This document shows, piece by piece, positions 33,940 to 43,064 of a DNA stretch of 64,000 bases. Position 1 is the stretch's first letter. Every line of letters begins with the position of its first letter. Made by a program: the position numbers and the translations under genes. Source of the stretch: Pseudomonas asturiensis (GTDB lineage: Bacteria; Pseudomonadota; Gammaproteobacteria; Pseudomonadales; Pseudomonadaceae); NCBI RefSeq assembly GCF_900143095.1, contig NZ_FRDA01000010.1:1-64000 (forward strand), in the 5' to 3' direction. A model generated the notes under the pieces. It worked only from the letters and a program-made list of their open reading frames with translations. It was not told the DNA's origin and made no database searches.

Positions 33940-34577
33940 TGCAGACAGTGGCGGTCATCGATTACGGCATGGGCAACCTGCACTCGGTCGCCAAGGCCCT
34001 GGAGCACGTTGGCGCAGGCCGGGTGCTGATCACCAGCGACGCCGATGTGATTCGCGAAGCCGACCGTGTGGTGTTTCCGGGTGTGGGCGCGATTCGCGAC
34101 TGCATGGCCGAAATCCGTCGTCTGGGCTTTGATTCGCTGGTGCAGGAAGTCAGCAAGGATCGTCCTTTTCTGGGTATCTGCGTCGGCATGCAAGCCTTGC
34201 TCGACAGCAGCGAAGAGAGCGACGGCGTGGATTGCATCGGCATGTTCCCCGGCCAGGTGAAGTTCTTTGGCAAGGACCTGCATGAAGACGGCGAGCACTT
34301 GAAGGTGCCGCACATGGGCTGGAATCAGGTCACCCAGTCGGTCGATCACCCGCTGTGGCACGACATTCCCGATCTGGCGCGTTTCTACTTCGTCCACAGC
34401 TACTACATCGACGCCGTCAATCAGCGTCAGGTAGTGGGCCGTGGGCGTTATGGCCTCGACTTCGCCGCGGCGCTGGCCGACGGTTCGCGCTTTGCCGTGC
34501 AGTTCCACCCGGAGAAAAGCCATACCCATGGCCTGCAGTTGCTGCAGAACTTCGCTGCGTGGGACGGCCGCTGGTAA
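33939..34577 (+). CDS. hisH: imidazole glycerol phosphate synthase, glutamine amidotransferase subunit
   Basis: A 212-aa class I amidotransferase that supplies ammonia to HisF. VIDYGMGNLHSVAKAL is the N-terminus of the family, PFLGICVGMQAL carries the catalytic Cys and VQFHPEKSHTHG the catalytic His and Glu. The start overlaps the hisB stop (TGATG). Confidence 0.97.
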   Translation: MQTVAVIDYGMGNLHSVAKALEHVGAGRVLITSDADVIREADRVVFPGVGAIRDCMAEIRRLGFDSLVQEVSKDRPFLGICVGMQALLDSSEESDGVDCIGMFPGQVKFFGKDLHEDGEHLKVPHMGWNQVTQSVDHPLWHDIPDLARFYFVHSYYIDAVNQRQVVGRGRYGLDFAAALADGSRFAVQFHPEKSHTHGLQLLQNFAAWDGRW

Positions 34578-34582
34578 TCGAC

Positions 34583-34843
34583 ATGAGCAAAGCCAAGGCC
34601 AAGCCCCCCATCCTGACCCTCTCGCCCGAGCACGAACAGCAGGCGATCGACCAGCTCAAGCGCCTGTTTGCAGACCGCTTCGAGCTGGAGCTGGGGTCGT
34701 TCGAGGTGGCTGAAGTGCTTGAGCTGTTCACGCGCGAGATTGCCCCGCATTACTACAATCGAGCCATTTTCGATGTTCAGCAGCACCTCAAAGAGAGGTT
34801 CGAGAGCATCGAAAGTGACCTGTGGGCGCTCGAGAAAAACTAA
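34583..34843 (+). CDS. DUF2164-type small protein within the his cluster
   Basis: An 86-aa soluble protein starting MSKAKAKPP, 5 bases after the hisH stop. The core LSPEHEQQAIDQLKRLFADRF and the motif EIAPHYYNRAIFDVQQ are typical of DUF2164, a family of unknown function. It is wedged between hisH and hisA in the same operon. A role in histidine metabolism is suggested by position only. Confidence 0.85.
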   Translation: MSKAKAKPPILTLSPEHEQQAIDQLKRLFADRFELELGSFEVAEVLELFTREIAPHYYNRAIFDVQQHLKERFESIESDLWALEKN

Positions 34844-34866
34844 TTTCCGGACAAGTAGGTTTCCCG

Positions 34867-35604
34867 ATGCTGATTATCCCCGCTATCGACCTTAAAGACG
34901 GCGCCTGTGTGCGTCTGCGTCAGGGCCGCATGGAAGATTCCACGGTGTTTTCCGATGACCCGGTGGCCATGGCCGCCAAGTGGGTCGAAGGTGGCTGCCG
35001 CCGTCTGCATCTGGTCGACCTTAACGGTGCGTTCGAAGGTCAGCCGGTCAACGGTGACGTGGTCACGGCCATTGCGCGTCGCTACCCGAACCTGCCGATC
35101 CAGATCGGTGGCGGCATTCGCTCGCTGGAAACCATCGAGCACTACGTCAAGGCTGGGGTGAGCTACGTCATCATCGGCACCAAAGCCGTCAAAGAGCCTG
35201 AGTTCGTGGCCGAAGCCTGCCGTGCGTTCCCCGGCAAAGTGATTGTCGGCCTGGACGCCAAGGACGGTTTCGTGGCGACCGACGGCTGGGCTGAAGTCAG
35301 CTCGGTGCAGGTCATCGACCTGGCCAAGCGTTTTGAAGCCGATGGCGTGTCGGCCATCGTGTACACCGACATTGCCAAAGACGGCATGATGCAGGGCTGC
35401 AACATCCCGTTCACCGCTGCGCTGGCGGCGGCGACGCGGATTCCGGTCATTGCGTCGGGCGGCATCCATAACCTGGGTGACATCCAGGCGCTGCTGGACG
35501 CCAAGGCACCGGGCATCATCGGCGCTATCACCGGTCGCGCCATCTATGAAGGCACGCTGGACGTGGCCGAGGCTCAAGCCTTGTGTGATCGGGAACAGCG
35601 CTGA
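34867..35604 (+). CDS. hisA: phosphoribosylformimino-5-aminoimidazole carboxamide ribotide isomerase
   Basis: A 245-aa TIM-barrel isomerase of histidine biosynthesis (step 4). MLIIPAIDLKDGACVRLRQG holds catalytic Asp8. IQIGGGIRSLETIEHYVKAG and the second phosphate-binding half VIASGGIHNLGDIQAL are present. The start at 34867 follows the family N-terminus; the longer frame from 34822 overlaps the previous gene. Confidence 0.97.
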   Translation: MLIIPAIDLKDGACVRLRQGRMEDSTVFSDDPVAMAAKWVEGGCRRLHLVDLNGAFEGQPVNGDVVTAIARRYPNLPIQIGGGIRSLETIEHYVKAGVSYVIIGTKAVKEPEFVAEACRAFPGKVIVGLDAKDGFVATDGWAEVSSVQVIDLAKRFEADGVSAIVYTDIAKDGMMQGCNIPFTAALAAATRIPVIASGGIHNLGDIQALLDAKAPGIIGAITGRAIYEGTLDVAEAQALCDREQR

Positions 35605-35639
35605 GCACGGCACTGTTCCACTAACCGGAGATCGATTCT

Positions 35640-36410
35640 GTGGCCCTAGCCAAACGCATCATCCCTTGCCTGGACGTCGACAACGGTCGAGTGGTCAAGG
35701 GCGTCAAGTTCGAGAACATCCGTGATGCGGGTGATCCGGTAGAAATCGCTCGTCGCTATGATGAGCAGGGTGCCGACGAAATCACCTTTCTGGACATCAC
35801 CGCCAGCGTCGACGGCCGTGACACCACGTTGCATACCGTCGAGCGTATGGCGAGCCAGGTGTTCATCCCGCTGACCGTGGGCGGTGGCGTACGGACCGTG
35901 CAGGACATCCGCAACCTGCTCAACGCCGGGGCCGACAAGGTGTCGATCAACACCGCTGCCGTGTTCAATCCCGAGTTCGTGGGTGAAGCGGCGGCCCGTT
36001 TCGGCTCGCAGTGCATCGTGGTCGCCATCGACGCCAAGAAGGTTTCCGGGCCGGGCGAAACCCCGCGCTGGGAGATTTTCACCCACGGCGGGCGTAAGCC
36101 GACCGGGCTGGATGCGGTGGTCTGGGCGAAAAAGATGGAAGAGCTGGGCGCTGGCGAAATCCTGCTGACCAGCATGGATCAGGACGGCATGAAGAGCGGC
36201 TTCGACCTGGGCGTCACGCGCGCGATCAGCGATGCGCTGGGCATTCCGGTGATCGCCTCGGGCGGTGTCGGCAACCTCGAGCACCTGGCTGCTGGCGTGC
36301 TTGAAGGCCACGCCAGCGCTGTGCTGGCGGCGAGTATTTTCCACTTTGGCGAATACACGGTCCCTGAAGCCAAGGCTTACATGGCCAGCCGCGGCATCGT
36401 CATGCGCTGA
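35640..36410 (+). CDS. hisF: imidazole glycerol phosphate synthase, cyclase subunit
   Basis: A 256-aa TIM-barrel lyase that works with HisH to make imidazoleglycerol phosphate and AICAR. It starts at GTG (CCGGAG 10 nt upstream): MALAKRIIPCLDVDNGRVVKG with catalytic Asp11 in CLDVD. The second catalytic Asp is in LTSMDQDGMKSGFD, and VIASGGVGNLEHL binds phosphate. Confidence 0.97.
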   Translation: MALAKRIIPCLDVDNGRVVKGVKFENIRDAGDPVEIARRYDEQGADEITFLDITASVDGRDTTLHTVERMASQVFIPLTVGGGVRTVQDIRNLLNAGADKVSINTAAVFNPEFVGEAAARFGSQCIVVAIDAKKVSGPGETPRWEIFTHGGRKPTGLDAVVWAKKMEELGAGEILLTSMDQDGMKSGFDLGVTRAISDALGIPVIASGGVGNLEHLAAGVLEGHASAVLAASIFHFGEYTVPEAKAYMASRGIVMR

Positions 36411-36423
36411 GCAGTCTTCCCCG

Positions 36424-36473
36424 AAACGAGTGCTGTGCTTCAAGCATAAGGTTTGAAGGCGCAGCGCTCGTTT
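36424..36473. repeat. large imperfect hairpin after hisF
   Basis: AAACGAGTGCTGTGCTTCAA and TTGAAGGCGCAGCGCTCGTTT pair over about 20 positions with three G:T-type mismatches and a 9-base loop. It lies 14 bases after the hisF stop. There is no T-run, so it may protect the mRNA 3' end or act as an inefficient terminator. Confidence 0.55.
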
Positions 36474-36597
36474 GCGTCAAAACCCCGCCTTTTGCTTCTG
36501 ACGTATTGTCTGTAAGCGACATCCAATAGCACCGGGCTAGACACTGCCTCGGGTTCGCGGCACTCTGCATCGGTCGTTCAAGGTCGAGTGCAGGAAC

Positions 36598-37353
36598 ATG
36601 CTCAAACGTCTTTTTCTCGCACTGGTCGGAGCAGCTGTTCTGCTCAGCGAAGTCGCCCGAGCCAGCGATTCACCTGCTTATTCCATGGTGCTGCTGACCG
36701 AAAATTACCCGCCTTACAACATGGCGGTCGATGGCAAGAACTTCGCGCAGGACAGCAACATCGATGGCATTGCCGTCGATGTGGTTCGCGAAATGTTCAA
36801 ACGCGCCGGTGTCGGCTACAACCTGACCCTGCGCTTCCCTTGGGAGCGCGTCTACAAGCTTGCGCTGGAGAAGCACGGCTATGGTGTGTTCTCCACGGTG
36901 CGCACGCCCGAACGTGAAAAGCTTTTCAAGTGGGTCGGGCCTCTCGGACCGGTCGACTGGGTGTTGCTGGCACCCGGGAACAGCACGATTGCGCTGTCGA
37001 GTCTGGAACAGGCCAAGGGTTATCAGATCGGTGCCTACAAGGGCGACGCCGTGGCCGAGCATCTGGCGCTCAAGGGCCTGAACCCGGTAGTGATGCTGCG
37101 CGATCAGGACAACGCTCGCAAACTGGTCAACGGCCAGATCGACCTTTGGGCGACGGCCGATCCTGTGGGGCTTTATCTGGCCAAGCAGGAAGGCATCACC
37201 GATCTCAAGACAGTGCTGCGCTTCCACACGGCCGAGCTGTACCTGGCCTTGAACAAGGACACGCCGCAGGAGGTGGTCGATCGTTTGCAGTCGGCGCTGA
37301 ACACCCTGCGTGACGAAGGGCAGTTGAAGAAAATCCGCGACCGTTACCTGTAA
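36598..37353 (+). CDS. periplasmic substrate-binding protein (SBP family 3)
   Basis: A 251-aa protein with a Sec signal peptide (ends near ARA, about residue 22). The mature part begins with YSMVLLTENYPPYNMAV and contains GIAVDVVREMFKRAG and FSTVRTPEREKLFKWVGPL, the pattern of transporter-type solute-binding proteins. No ABC permease or ATPase is adjacent, so it is an orphan binding protein or a sensor-type protein. I recall an equivalent gene after hisF in P. aeruginosa. Confidence 0.82.
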   Translation: MLKRLFLALVGAAVLLSEVARASDSPAYSMVLLTENYPPYNMAVDGKNFAQDSNIDGIAVDVVREMFKRAGVGYNLTLRFPWERVYKLALEKHGYGVFSTVRTPEREKLFKWVGPLGPVDWVLLAPGNSTIALSSLEQAKGYQIGAYKGDAVAEHLALKGLNPVVMLRDQDNARKLVNGQIDLWATADPVGLYLAKQEGITDLKTVLRFHTAELYLALNKDTPQEVVDRLQSALNTLRDEGQLKKIRDRYL

Positions 37354-37355
37354 GC

Positions 37356-38138
37356 CTAACGATAGGTCCCGTCTTTGCCGTGACCGGCCATAGCCTTGTT
37401 GCCGCGCTGGCCGATCATTTCCCGCAGTTCGATCCATTCGATGCCCTGCGCCTTGAGCTTGGGCAATTCACGTTCCAGCACATCCAGAGTGACCGGATAG
37501 GGATGGCCGATGACCACGGCTGAGCCCTGCTTGCGCGCTAGCCTGATTGCGGTCTGCAACTGGCGAGTGATGGCTTCGGCGGTGCGTTCGTCGTCCAGAA
37601 ACACATCACGGGACACGCTGGCCAGTCCGATGCGTTGCGCCTGGGCGGCGGCGACGGTCTTGGCGCTGGTGCGGCTGTCGACGAAGAACATATGGCGACG
37701 CTGCAGTTCTTCCATGAGCCAGGTCATGGCGACCGGCTCGGCGGTCATGCGGCTACCCATATGGTTATTGATGCCCGCTGCATACGGCACTTTGAGCAAT
37801 GCGGCATTCAGGCGGCTTTCAAGTTCCGGCAACGGCAGTTCCGGGTGCCAGGCATAAGGCCCGGTCGCCGGGTCCATGGGCATGTGCAGCATTACGGTCT
37901 TGCGCGCGCGATGGGCCTGGCGGGCAAACTCGGTGGCATGAGGGGTGTCGGGCATGATCGCCAGGGTCACGGGGCCCGGAAGCGCCAGCGTGCGACTGTC
38001 GCGCTCGGGGTTCTGGCCCAGGTCATCGATGATCAGGCTGAGGTAGGCTTTCGCAGGTTTTGCGTCGGTCTCGGCTGGCGCTGCGTGGGCAGCGCCAGTG
38101 ATCGAGAATGCCAACAGCAGAAGGCAGAGAATCCGCAT
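37356..38138 (-). CDS. divergent polysaccharide deacetylase (YibQ/DUF610)
   Basis: A 260-aa exported protein (signal peptide ending near AHA, about residue 19). AYLSLIIDDLGQNPERD, MLHMPMDP and INNHMGSRMT match the DUF610/YibQ family of divergent NodB-like deacetylases. It ends 2 bases from the convergent binding-protein gene and starts 3 bases after the ctp stop. Grouping with envC and ctp indicates cell-envelope work. Confidence 0.86.
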   Translation of the reverse strand: MRILCLLLLAFSITGAAHAAPAETDAKPAKAYLSLIIDDLGQNPERDSRTLALPGPVTLAIMPDTPHATEFARQAHRARKTVMLHMPMDPATGPYAWHPELPLPELESRLNAALLKVPYAAGINNHMGSRMTAEPVAMTWLMEELQRRHMFFVDSRTSAKTVAAAQAQRIGLASVSRDVFLDDERTAEAITRQLQTAIRLARKQGSAVVIGHPYPVTLDVLERELPKLKAQGIEWIELREMIGQRGNKAMAGHGKDGTYR

Positions 38139-38141
38139 CCG

Positions 38142-39473
38142 TCAGTTGCCGCGCGTGATACTCAAACCCTTGAGCAGGCTGAGCGCCTGGCTGAGCTGGA
38201 AGTCATCGTCCTGCGGACGCGCCTTGGCTGCCGCGCCGCCCTTGAGGGTCGGTTTGTCTGCGCCGCCGTTGCCGTTGCCCAAGTGACCGAGCAGGTCGGC
38301 TTCCTTGTAGTTCTCGCCATCGACTTCGTTGGTGACCTTGGCGCGCCGCACCACGATATCCGGGTTGATGCCCTGCGCCTGAATCGAGCGGCCGTTCGGC
38401 GTGTAGTACAGCGCCGTGGTGATCTTCAGGGCGCGGTCGTTGTTCAGCGGGAGCACGGTTTGCACCGAGCCTTTGCCGAAACTGTCGGTGCCCATCAGGA
38501 TGCCGCGCTTCTGATCCTGCAAGGCACCGGCAACGATTTCCGACGCCGAGGCGCTGCCGCCGTTGATCAGCACGACCAGCGGCACACCTTCGCTGGCGTC
38601 CGCCGGGTCGGCCGAGAAGCGCAGTTCGGAGTTGGCGATGCGCCCCTTGGTGTAGACGATCAGGCCCTTGGTGAGGAAGTGGTCAGCCACTTGCACGGCC
38701 GATTGCAGCACGCCACCGGGGTTGTTGCGCAGGTCCAGGATCAGACCGCTCATCTTCTTGCCGTTGTCCTTGCGCAGCTTGGCCAGCGCCTTGCCGACTT
38801 CATCGCCGGTCTTGACCTGGAACTGGGTGATGCGGATATAGCCGTAGCCGTTCTCCAGCATCTGCGCCTTGACGCTCTTGACCTGAATGGTCGCGCGCGC
38901 CAGCGTCACGTCGAACGGCGTGCCGCCGTCACGTACCAGCGTCAGGGTGATTTTTTCGCCGATCTTGCCGCGCATCTTGTCGACCGCTTCCTGCATGGTC
39001 TGACCCTGGGTCGGCGCGCCGTTGATCTTCACGATCAGGTCGCCGGCCTCGATGCCTGCCTTGGAAGCCGGGGTGTCGTCGATGGGCGAGACCACTTTGA
39101 CGATGCCGTCTTCCACGCCGACTTCGATGCCCAGGCCGCCGAACTCGCCGCTGGTGCTTTCCTGCAGCTCCTGGAAATCTTCCGGGCCAAGGTAGGCCGA
39201 GTGCGGGTCAAGGTTGCTGAGCATGCCCTTGATGGCGTTTTCCAGCAGGGTCTTGTCGTCCACCGGCTCAACGTAGGCGGCTTTGACCCGATCCATGACC
39301 TCGGCAAACGTGCGCAGCTCATCGAGCGGCAGCGGCGGTTTGGCGTTGGCGTTGGCCGGGGCGACTGCTGCTGTCGTGGCTGGCGTGGTTTTTTCGGCAG
39401 CGTGCGCCAAGGGCGCGCCGATAACGATGGCAATCGCCAGGGCCAGCGAGGTGAGGCGGGACAAATGCAGCAT
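38142..39473 (-). CDS. ctpA: C-terminal processing protease, S41 family
   Basis: A 443-aa periplasmic serine protease with a signal peptide (ends near AHA, about residue 25). A PDZ domain (about 95-175) contains the carboxylate loop GGLGIEVGVEDG. The catalytic domain has VLINGGSASASEIVAGAL, with the Ser nucleophile, and DSFGKGSVQTV, with the general-base Lys. In P. aeruginosa such Ctp proteases, with a TPR partner, degrade peptidoglycan hydrolases. The gene lies between envC and the deacetylase gene in one leftward operon. The symbol is by family. Confidence 0.88.
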   Translation of the reverse strand: MLHLSRLTSLALAIAIVIGAPLAHAAEKTTPATTAAVAPANANAKPPLPLDELRTFAEVMDRVKAAYVEPVDDKTLLENAIKGMLSNLDPHSAYLGPEDFQELQESTSGEFGGLGIEVGVEDGIVKVVSPIDDTPASKAGIEAGDLIVKINGAPTQGQTMQEAVDKMRGKIGEKITLTLVRDGGTPFDVTLARATIQVKSVKAQMLENGYGYIRITQFQVKTGDEVGKALAKLRKDNGKKMSGLILDLRNNPGGVLQSAVQVADHFLTKGLIVYTKGRIANSELRFSADPADASEGVPLVVLINGGSASASEIVAGALQDQKRGILMGTDSFGKGSVQTVLPLNNDRALKITTALYYTPNGRSIQAQGINPDIVVRRAKVTNEVDGENYKEADLLGHLGNGNGGADKPTLKGGAAAKARPQDDDFQLSQALSLLKGLSITRGN

Positions 39474-39506
39474 GTCTAACGAGCTCCTACTGATATTGGT
39501 GCCGAC

Positions 39507-40817
39507 TTATCCTTGAGTGCGGCACCATTGGGCTGGATCGCTGGGGCGACCCTGCTGACGAATAGCAAAGTACAACGCTGATGTGTCCTGACCGCCGCTG
39601 TTGCCTACGGTGGAAATCGCTTCACCGGCTTTTACGATGTCGCCTGCCGACTTGAGCAGGCTTTGATTGTGTCCATACAGAGTCAAATAGCCATTACCGT
39701 GGTCGAGAATGACCAGAAGCCCCGCGCCGCGCAACCAGTCGGCGAAAACCACCCGACCGCCATGCACCGCATGTACCTGGCTTCCGGCCGAAGCGCTGAT
39801 CATGACGCCGTCCCATTTGGTCCGCTCGTCATCACCGCGCGCTTCACCAAAGCGTGCAAGCAATCGACCATCAATCGGCCATGGAAGTTTTCCCTTGGCC
39901 TCTGCAAAAGGTCCGCCATACGAAACACCGGCACTGGAAACCAGCGCGCCGGGGCTTTTGACCGGACGGCGCGGAACGGGTTCATCGTCGCTCTTGCCAC
40001 TGTTGCGGGCCACGGCCTCGGCTTCACGCTGGCGTTTCTCTTCTGCTTCCCTGGCTGCCAACAGCGCCTTCTGGCGTGCCTCTTCGGCTTCGCGGGCCTG
40101 TCGGGCCAGCGTCTCTTCGATGGTCTTCAGCACCTTGGCCAGATCGGCCTGGTCCTGCTGACGCGCCTGCAACTTCTGGTCGCGGGCCTTGTAGTCTTGA
40201 TTAAGCTTAGCCAAAGCCTGCTGACGTTCCTGGCGAACCTTGGCCAATTCTTCGGTCTGGCTGTCCAGGTTGCTCTTCTGAACCAGCAATTGCGCCTGTT
40301 GCAGGTCGATGTCTTTGCCGACATTGGCTAACTGACGCAGGGTTTCATTGAAGTTGCGCAACTGTTCGAGGCGCGCCTGGCTCAGGTAATCGTAGTAGGT
40401 GAGGGTGCGGGCGAATTTTTCGGGGTGCTGCTGGTTGAGCAACAGCTTGAGGTATTCCTGGCGGCCGCTCTGGTAGGCGGCGCGGGCCTGAATCGCGATC
40501 AGACGTTGTTGCTCGACCTTGGCGCTATTCAGTTTTTTTTTCTCATTGTCGAGCTTTGTCAGCTCGGCTTCGGTCTTTTTTAGTTCCTTTTGCAGGACCT
40601 CGACCTGCTTTTCCAGCTTGCCCATTTCCGTTTCGGTGGTGCGCAGGTCCTTCTGGACGCCCGTGCGTTCTTCCTGAAGCTTGTTCAGGACTTTTTGCAG
40701 CTCCGCCACATCCTGACGCGCAGCGTCTATCTGTTTTTGGGTTTGCACACGCTCATCTTCGGCGAACGCCGGATTGAGCAGGCAGATCAGAACAAGGGCG
40801 ATCAAGGCGCGAAGCAT
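39507..40817 (-). CDS. envC: murein hydrolase activator EnvC (degenerate LytM)
   Basis: A 436-aa periplasmic protein. ATG at 40817 gives a signal peptide (MLRALIALVLICLLNPAFA). Long coiled coils (about 22-260) are followed by a basic linker and a LytM/M23 domain (about 330-436). The metal ligands are lost: KWDGVMI replaces the usual HxGxD and LYFAI replaces the HxH motif. As in enteric EnvC, it should therefore activate amidases for daughter-cell separation rather than cut peptidoglycan. First or second gene of envC-ctp-deacetylase; gpmI lies upstream. Confidence 0.9.
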   Translation of the reverse strand: MLRALIALVLICLLNPAFAEDERVQTQKQIDAARQDVAELQKVLNKLQEERTGVQKDLRTTETEMGKLEKQVEVLQKELKKTEAELTKLDNEKKKLNSAKVEQQRLIAIQARAAYQSGRQEYLKLLLNQQHPEKFARTLTYYDYLSQARLEQLRNFNETLRQLANVGKDIDLQQAQLLVQKSNLDSQTEELAKVRQERQQALAKLNQDYKARDQKLQARQQDQADLAKVLKTIEETLARQAREAEEARQKALLAAREAEEKRQREAEAVARNSGKSDDEPVPRRPVKSPGALVSSAGVSYGGPFAEAKGKLPWPIDGRLLARFGEARGDDERTKWDGVMISASAGSQVHAVHGGRVVFADWLRGAGLLVILDHGNGYLTLYGHNQSLLKSAGDIVKAGEAISTVGNSGGQDTSALYFAIRQQGRPSDPAQWCRTQG

Positions 40818-40924
40818 GAGGGTGGGCGATACCGAGGAATTGTGAGAAAAAATGTCAGGCCTAGTATGCCCGGCATGGGGTACAAAAAAAACGCCCCGGA
40901 CGTACTGCTTTGGGGGCTGTAACA

Positions 40925-40961
40925 CAAAAAACCGGCACTGCCTGATGGCTAAGTGCCGGTT
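40925..40961 (-). terminator. rho-independent terminator after gpmI
   Basis: On the minus strand AACCGGCACT, 12-base loop, AGTGCCGGTT followed by TTTTTGTG. It lies 10 bases after the gpmI stop, so gpmI is probably transcribed apart from envC. Confidence 0.82.
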
Positions 40962-40970
40962 TTCAGCGGA

Positions 40971-42503
40971 TTACTCGTTCACCAGGATCGAGTGGCCGGT
41001 CATCTCTTGCGGTTTCTCCATGCCCAGCAGGTGCAGCATGGTCGGCGCGACGTCGGCCAGAACACCGCCTTCACGGACTTTCAGCTGGCGTTTGCCGACA
41101 TACACGAACGGTACAGGTTCGGACGTGTGCGCGGTGTGAGCCTGGCCTGTATGGTCATCGGTCATCTGCTCGACGTTGCCATGGTCAGCGGTGATCAACG
41201 CTTCGCCACCGACTTTTTCCAGCGCCTCGGTGATCCGGCCGACGCAGACGTCCAGGCACTCCACGGCCTTGATGGCCGCTTCCATGATGCCGCTGTGACC
41301 AACCATGTCGCCATTGGCGTAGTTGACGACGATCACGTCATAACGCTGATGCTCGATGGCGTCGACGATCTTGTCGGTCACTTCCGGCGCGCTCATTTCC
41401 GGCTGCAGGTCGTAAGTGGCGACCTTCGGCGACGGGATCAGGATGCGCTCTTCGCCCGGGAACGGTTCTTCACGACCGCCGGAGAAGAAGAAGGTCACGT
41501 GGGCATACTTCTCGGTCTCGGCAATGCGCAGTTGCGTCTTGCCGTTGTCGGCCAGGTATTCGCCCAGCACATTCTTCAGGCTGCCTGCCGCAAACGCGGA
41601 TGGCGCAGGGATGCTGGCAGCGTACTGGGTCAGCATCACGTAGTTGACCTTCGGCTGACGGGCGCGCTCGAAGTCCTTGAAATGATCTTCGACAAATACG
41701 CGGGTGAGTTCGCGGGCACGGTCAGCGCGGAAGTTCATGAACACAACGGCATCGCCGTCTTCGACTTTTGCCGGCTCACCAATGCGGGTGGCCTTGACGA
41801 ATTCGTCGTTCTCGTCGCGAGCGTAGGCGGCTTCAAGGCCGGCAACACCGCTCTCTGCCTGGAATTGGGCGGTGCTGTCGACGATCAGGTTATAAGCACT
41901 GGAGACGCGGTCCCAACGGTTGTCACGGTCCATGGCGAAATAACGGCCGATGATTGTGGCCGTGCGGCCCTTGCCCAGACGGGCGAAGGTCTCGTCCATC
42001 AGCTCAAGGGACGTCTTCGCGCTGCGTGGTGGCGTGTCGCGACCGTCGAGGAAGGCGTGCAGGTAGATCTTTTCGGCGCCACGCTTGACGGCCAGTTCGG
42101 CCATGGCAACCAGATGGTCCTGGTGGCTGTGTACGCCGCCATCGGACAGCAGGCCCATGATGTGCACGGCCTTGCCAGCGGCCACGGCTTTGTCCACGGC
42201 TGCGCAGATGGTCGGGTTCTCGAAGAACTCGCCGTCGCGAATCGCCTTGGTCACTCGAGTGAAGTCCTGGTACACCACGCGCCCGGCCCCCAGGTTCATG
42301 TGGCCGACTTCAGAGTTGCCCATCTGCCCGTCCGGCAGACCGACATCCATGCCAGAGCCCGAAATCAGGCCATTGGGCATGGTCGCGTAGAGGCGATCCA
42401 TGACTGGCATCTTCGCGGCCAGAATAGCGTTGCCTTCACGGTGTTCGCTGTGTCCGAAGCCGTCCAGGATGATAAGGACCAGAGGTTTTGGGGTGGCAGT
42501 CAT
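40971..42503 (-). CDS. gpmI: 2,3-bisphosphoglycerate-independent phosphoglycerate mutase
   Basis: A 510-aa cytoplasmic Mn-dependent glycolytic enzyme. It begins MTATPKPLVLIILDGFG; the phosphorylated Ser is S64 in MGNSEVGHMN, and the metal-binding motifs HAFLDGRDTPP, NFRADRARE, NYANGDMVGHSG and ITADHGNVEQM are all present. The longer frame starting at 42566 is rejected because the added 21 residues are not family-like. It interconverts 3- and 2-phosphoglycerate. Confidence 0.97.
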   Translation of the reverse strand: MTATPKPLVLIILDGFGHSEHREGNAILAAKMPVMDRLYATMPNGLISGSGMDVGLPDGQMGNSEVGHMNLGAGRVVYQDFTRVTKAIRDGEFFENPTICAAVDKAVAAGKAVHIMGLLSDGGVHSHQDHLVAMAELAVKRGAEKIYLHAFLDGRDTPPRSAKTSLELMDETFARLGKGRTATIIGRYFAMDRDNRWDRVSSAYNLIVDSTAQFQAESGVAGLEAAYARDENDEFVKATRIGEPAKVEDGDAVVFMNFRADRARELTRVFVEDHFKDFERARQPKVNYVMLTQYAASIPAPSAFAAGSLKNVLGEYLADNGKTQLRIAETEKYAHVTFFFSGGREEPFPGEERILIPSPKVATYDLQPEMSAPEVTDKIVDAIEHQRYDVIVVNYANGDMVGHSGIMEAAIKAVECLDVCVGRITEALEKVGGEALITADHGNVEQMTDDHTGQAHTAHTSEPVPFVYVGKRQLKVREGGVLADVAPTMLHLLGMEKPQEMTGHSILVNE

Positions 42504-42648
42504 AGAACCCACTCGAGGCTGGTTGAAGTAAAGAACAAGGGATCGGCATTTTAAGGACAAGTTCAAACGGCGTCACTGCCGTACGGACTTTGGCCGACCT
42601 TGGGTGCTGTGTATACTGGCCGACATTTTAACGCCCTGGAACCTACCG

Positions 42649-43062
42649 ATGGTTGCTCATCTGCTTGAATTCGCTACTAACCACTATTTGATCACCGGTG
42701 CCTTCGTCATTTTGCTGGGACTGCTGATCGCTTACGAACTGAGCAAAGGCGGCGCGAGCCTGAGCACACGCGAGCTGACCGCACTGGTCAACAGCGACCA
42801 GGGCGTGGTTATCGACGTGCGCTCCAAGAAGGATTTCGCCAACGGCCACATCGTCGGCTCCCTGAACTTTCCGCAGGACAAAGTGCTGACCCGCACCGCA
42901 GAACTGCAGAAATACAAGGACAAGACGTTGATCATCGTCGACGCCATGGGGCAGCATGCTGGCAGTACCGCCCGCGAGCTGCTCAAGACTGGCTTCAAGG
43001 CGGCCAAGCTGTCCGGCGGTATCTCCAGCTGGCGCGGCGACAACCTCCCACTGGTGAAATGA
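42649..43062 (+). CDS. rhodanese-like sulfurtransferase, membrane-anchored
   Basis: A 137-aa protein. An N-terminal helix (LITGAFVILLGLLIAYELS, about 13-31) anchors a rhodanese domain (about 35-135) with VVIDVRSKKDFANGHIVGSLNFP. The active-site loop lies around VDAMGQHAGSTA, where a Met replaces the usual catalytic Cys of CxxGxxS, so it may lack sulfurtransferase activity. Next genes are grxC and secB, a conserved cluster in pseudomonads. The ATG at 42649 is used; the stop overlaps the region just before grxC. Confidence 0.87.
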   Translation: MVAHLLEFATNHYLITGAFVILLGLLIAYELSKGGASLSTRELTALVNSDQGVVIDVRSKKDFANGHIVGSLNFPQDKVLTRTAELQKYKDKTLIIVDAMGQHAGSTARELLKTGFKAAKLSGGISSWRGDNLPLVK

Positions 43063-43064
43063 AT

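Noticed and set aside
37635..39479. A 614-codon open frame antisense to ctp and the deacetylase gene
   Set aside because: It overlaps two well-supported genes on the opposite strand and its translation has no domain pattern.
40953..42554. A 533-codon open frame antisense to gpmI
   Set aside because: gpmI is complete with all catalytic motifs; the reverse frame is a by-product of GC-rich codons.
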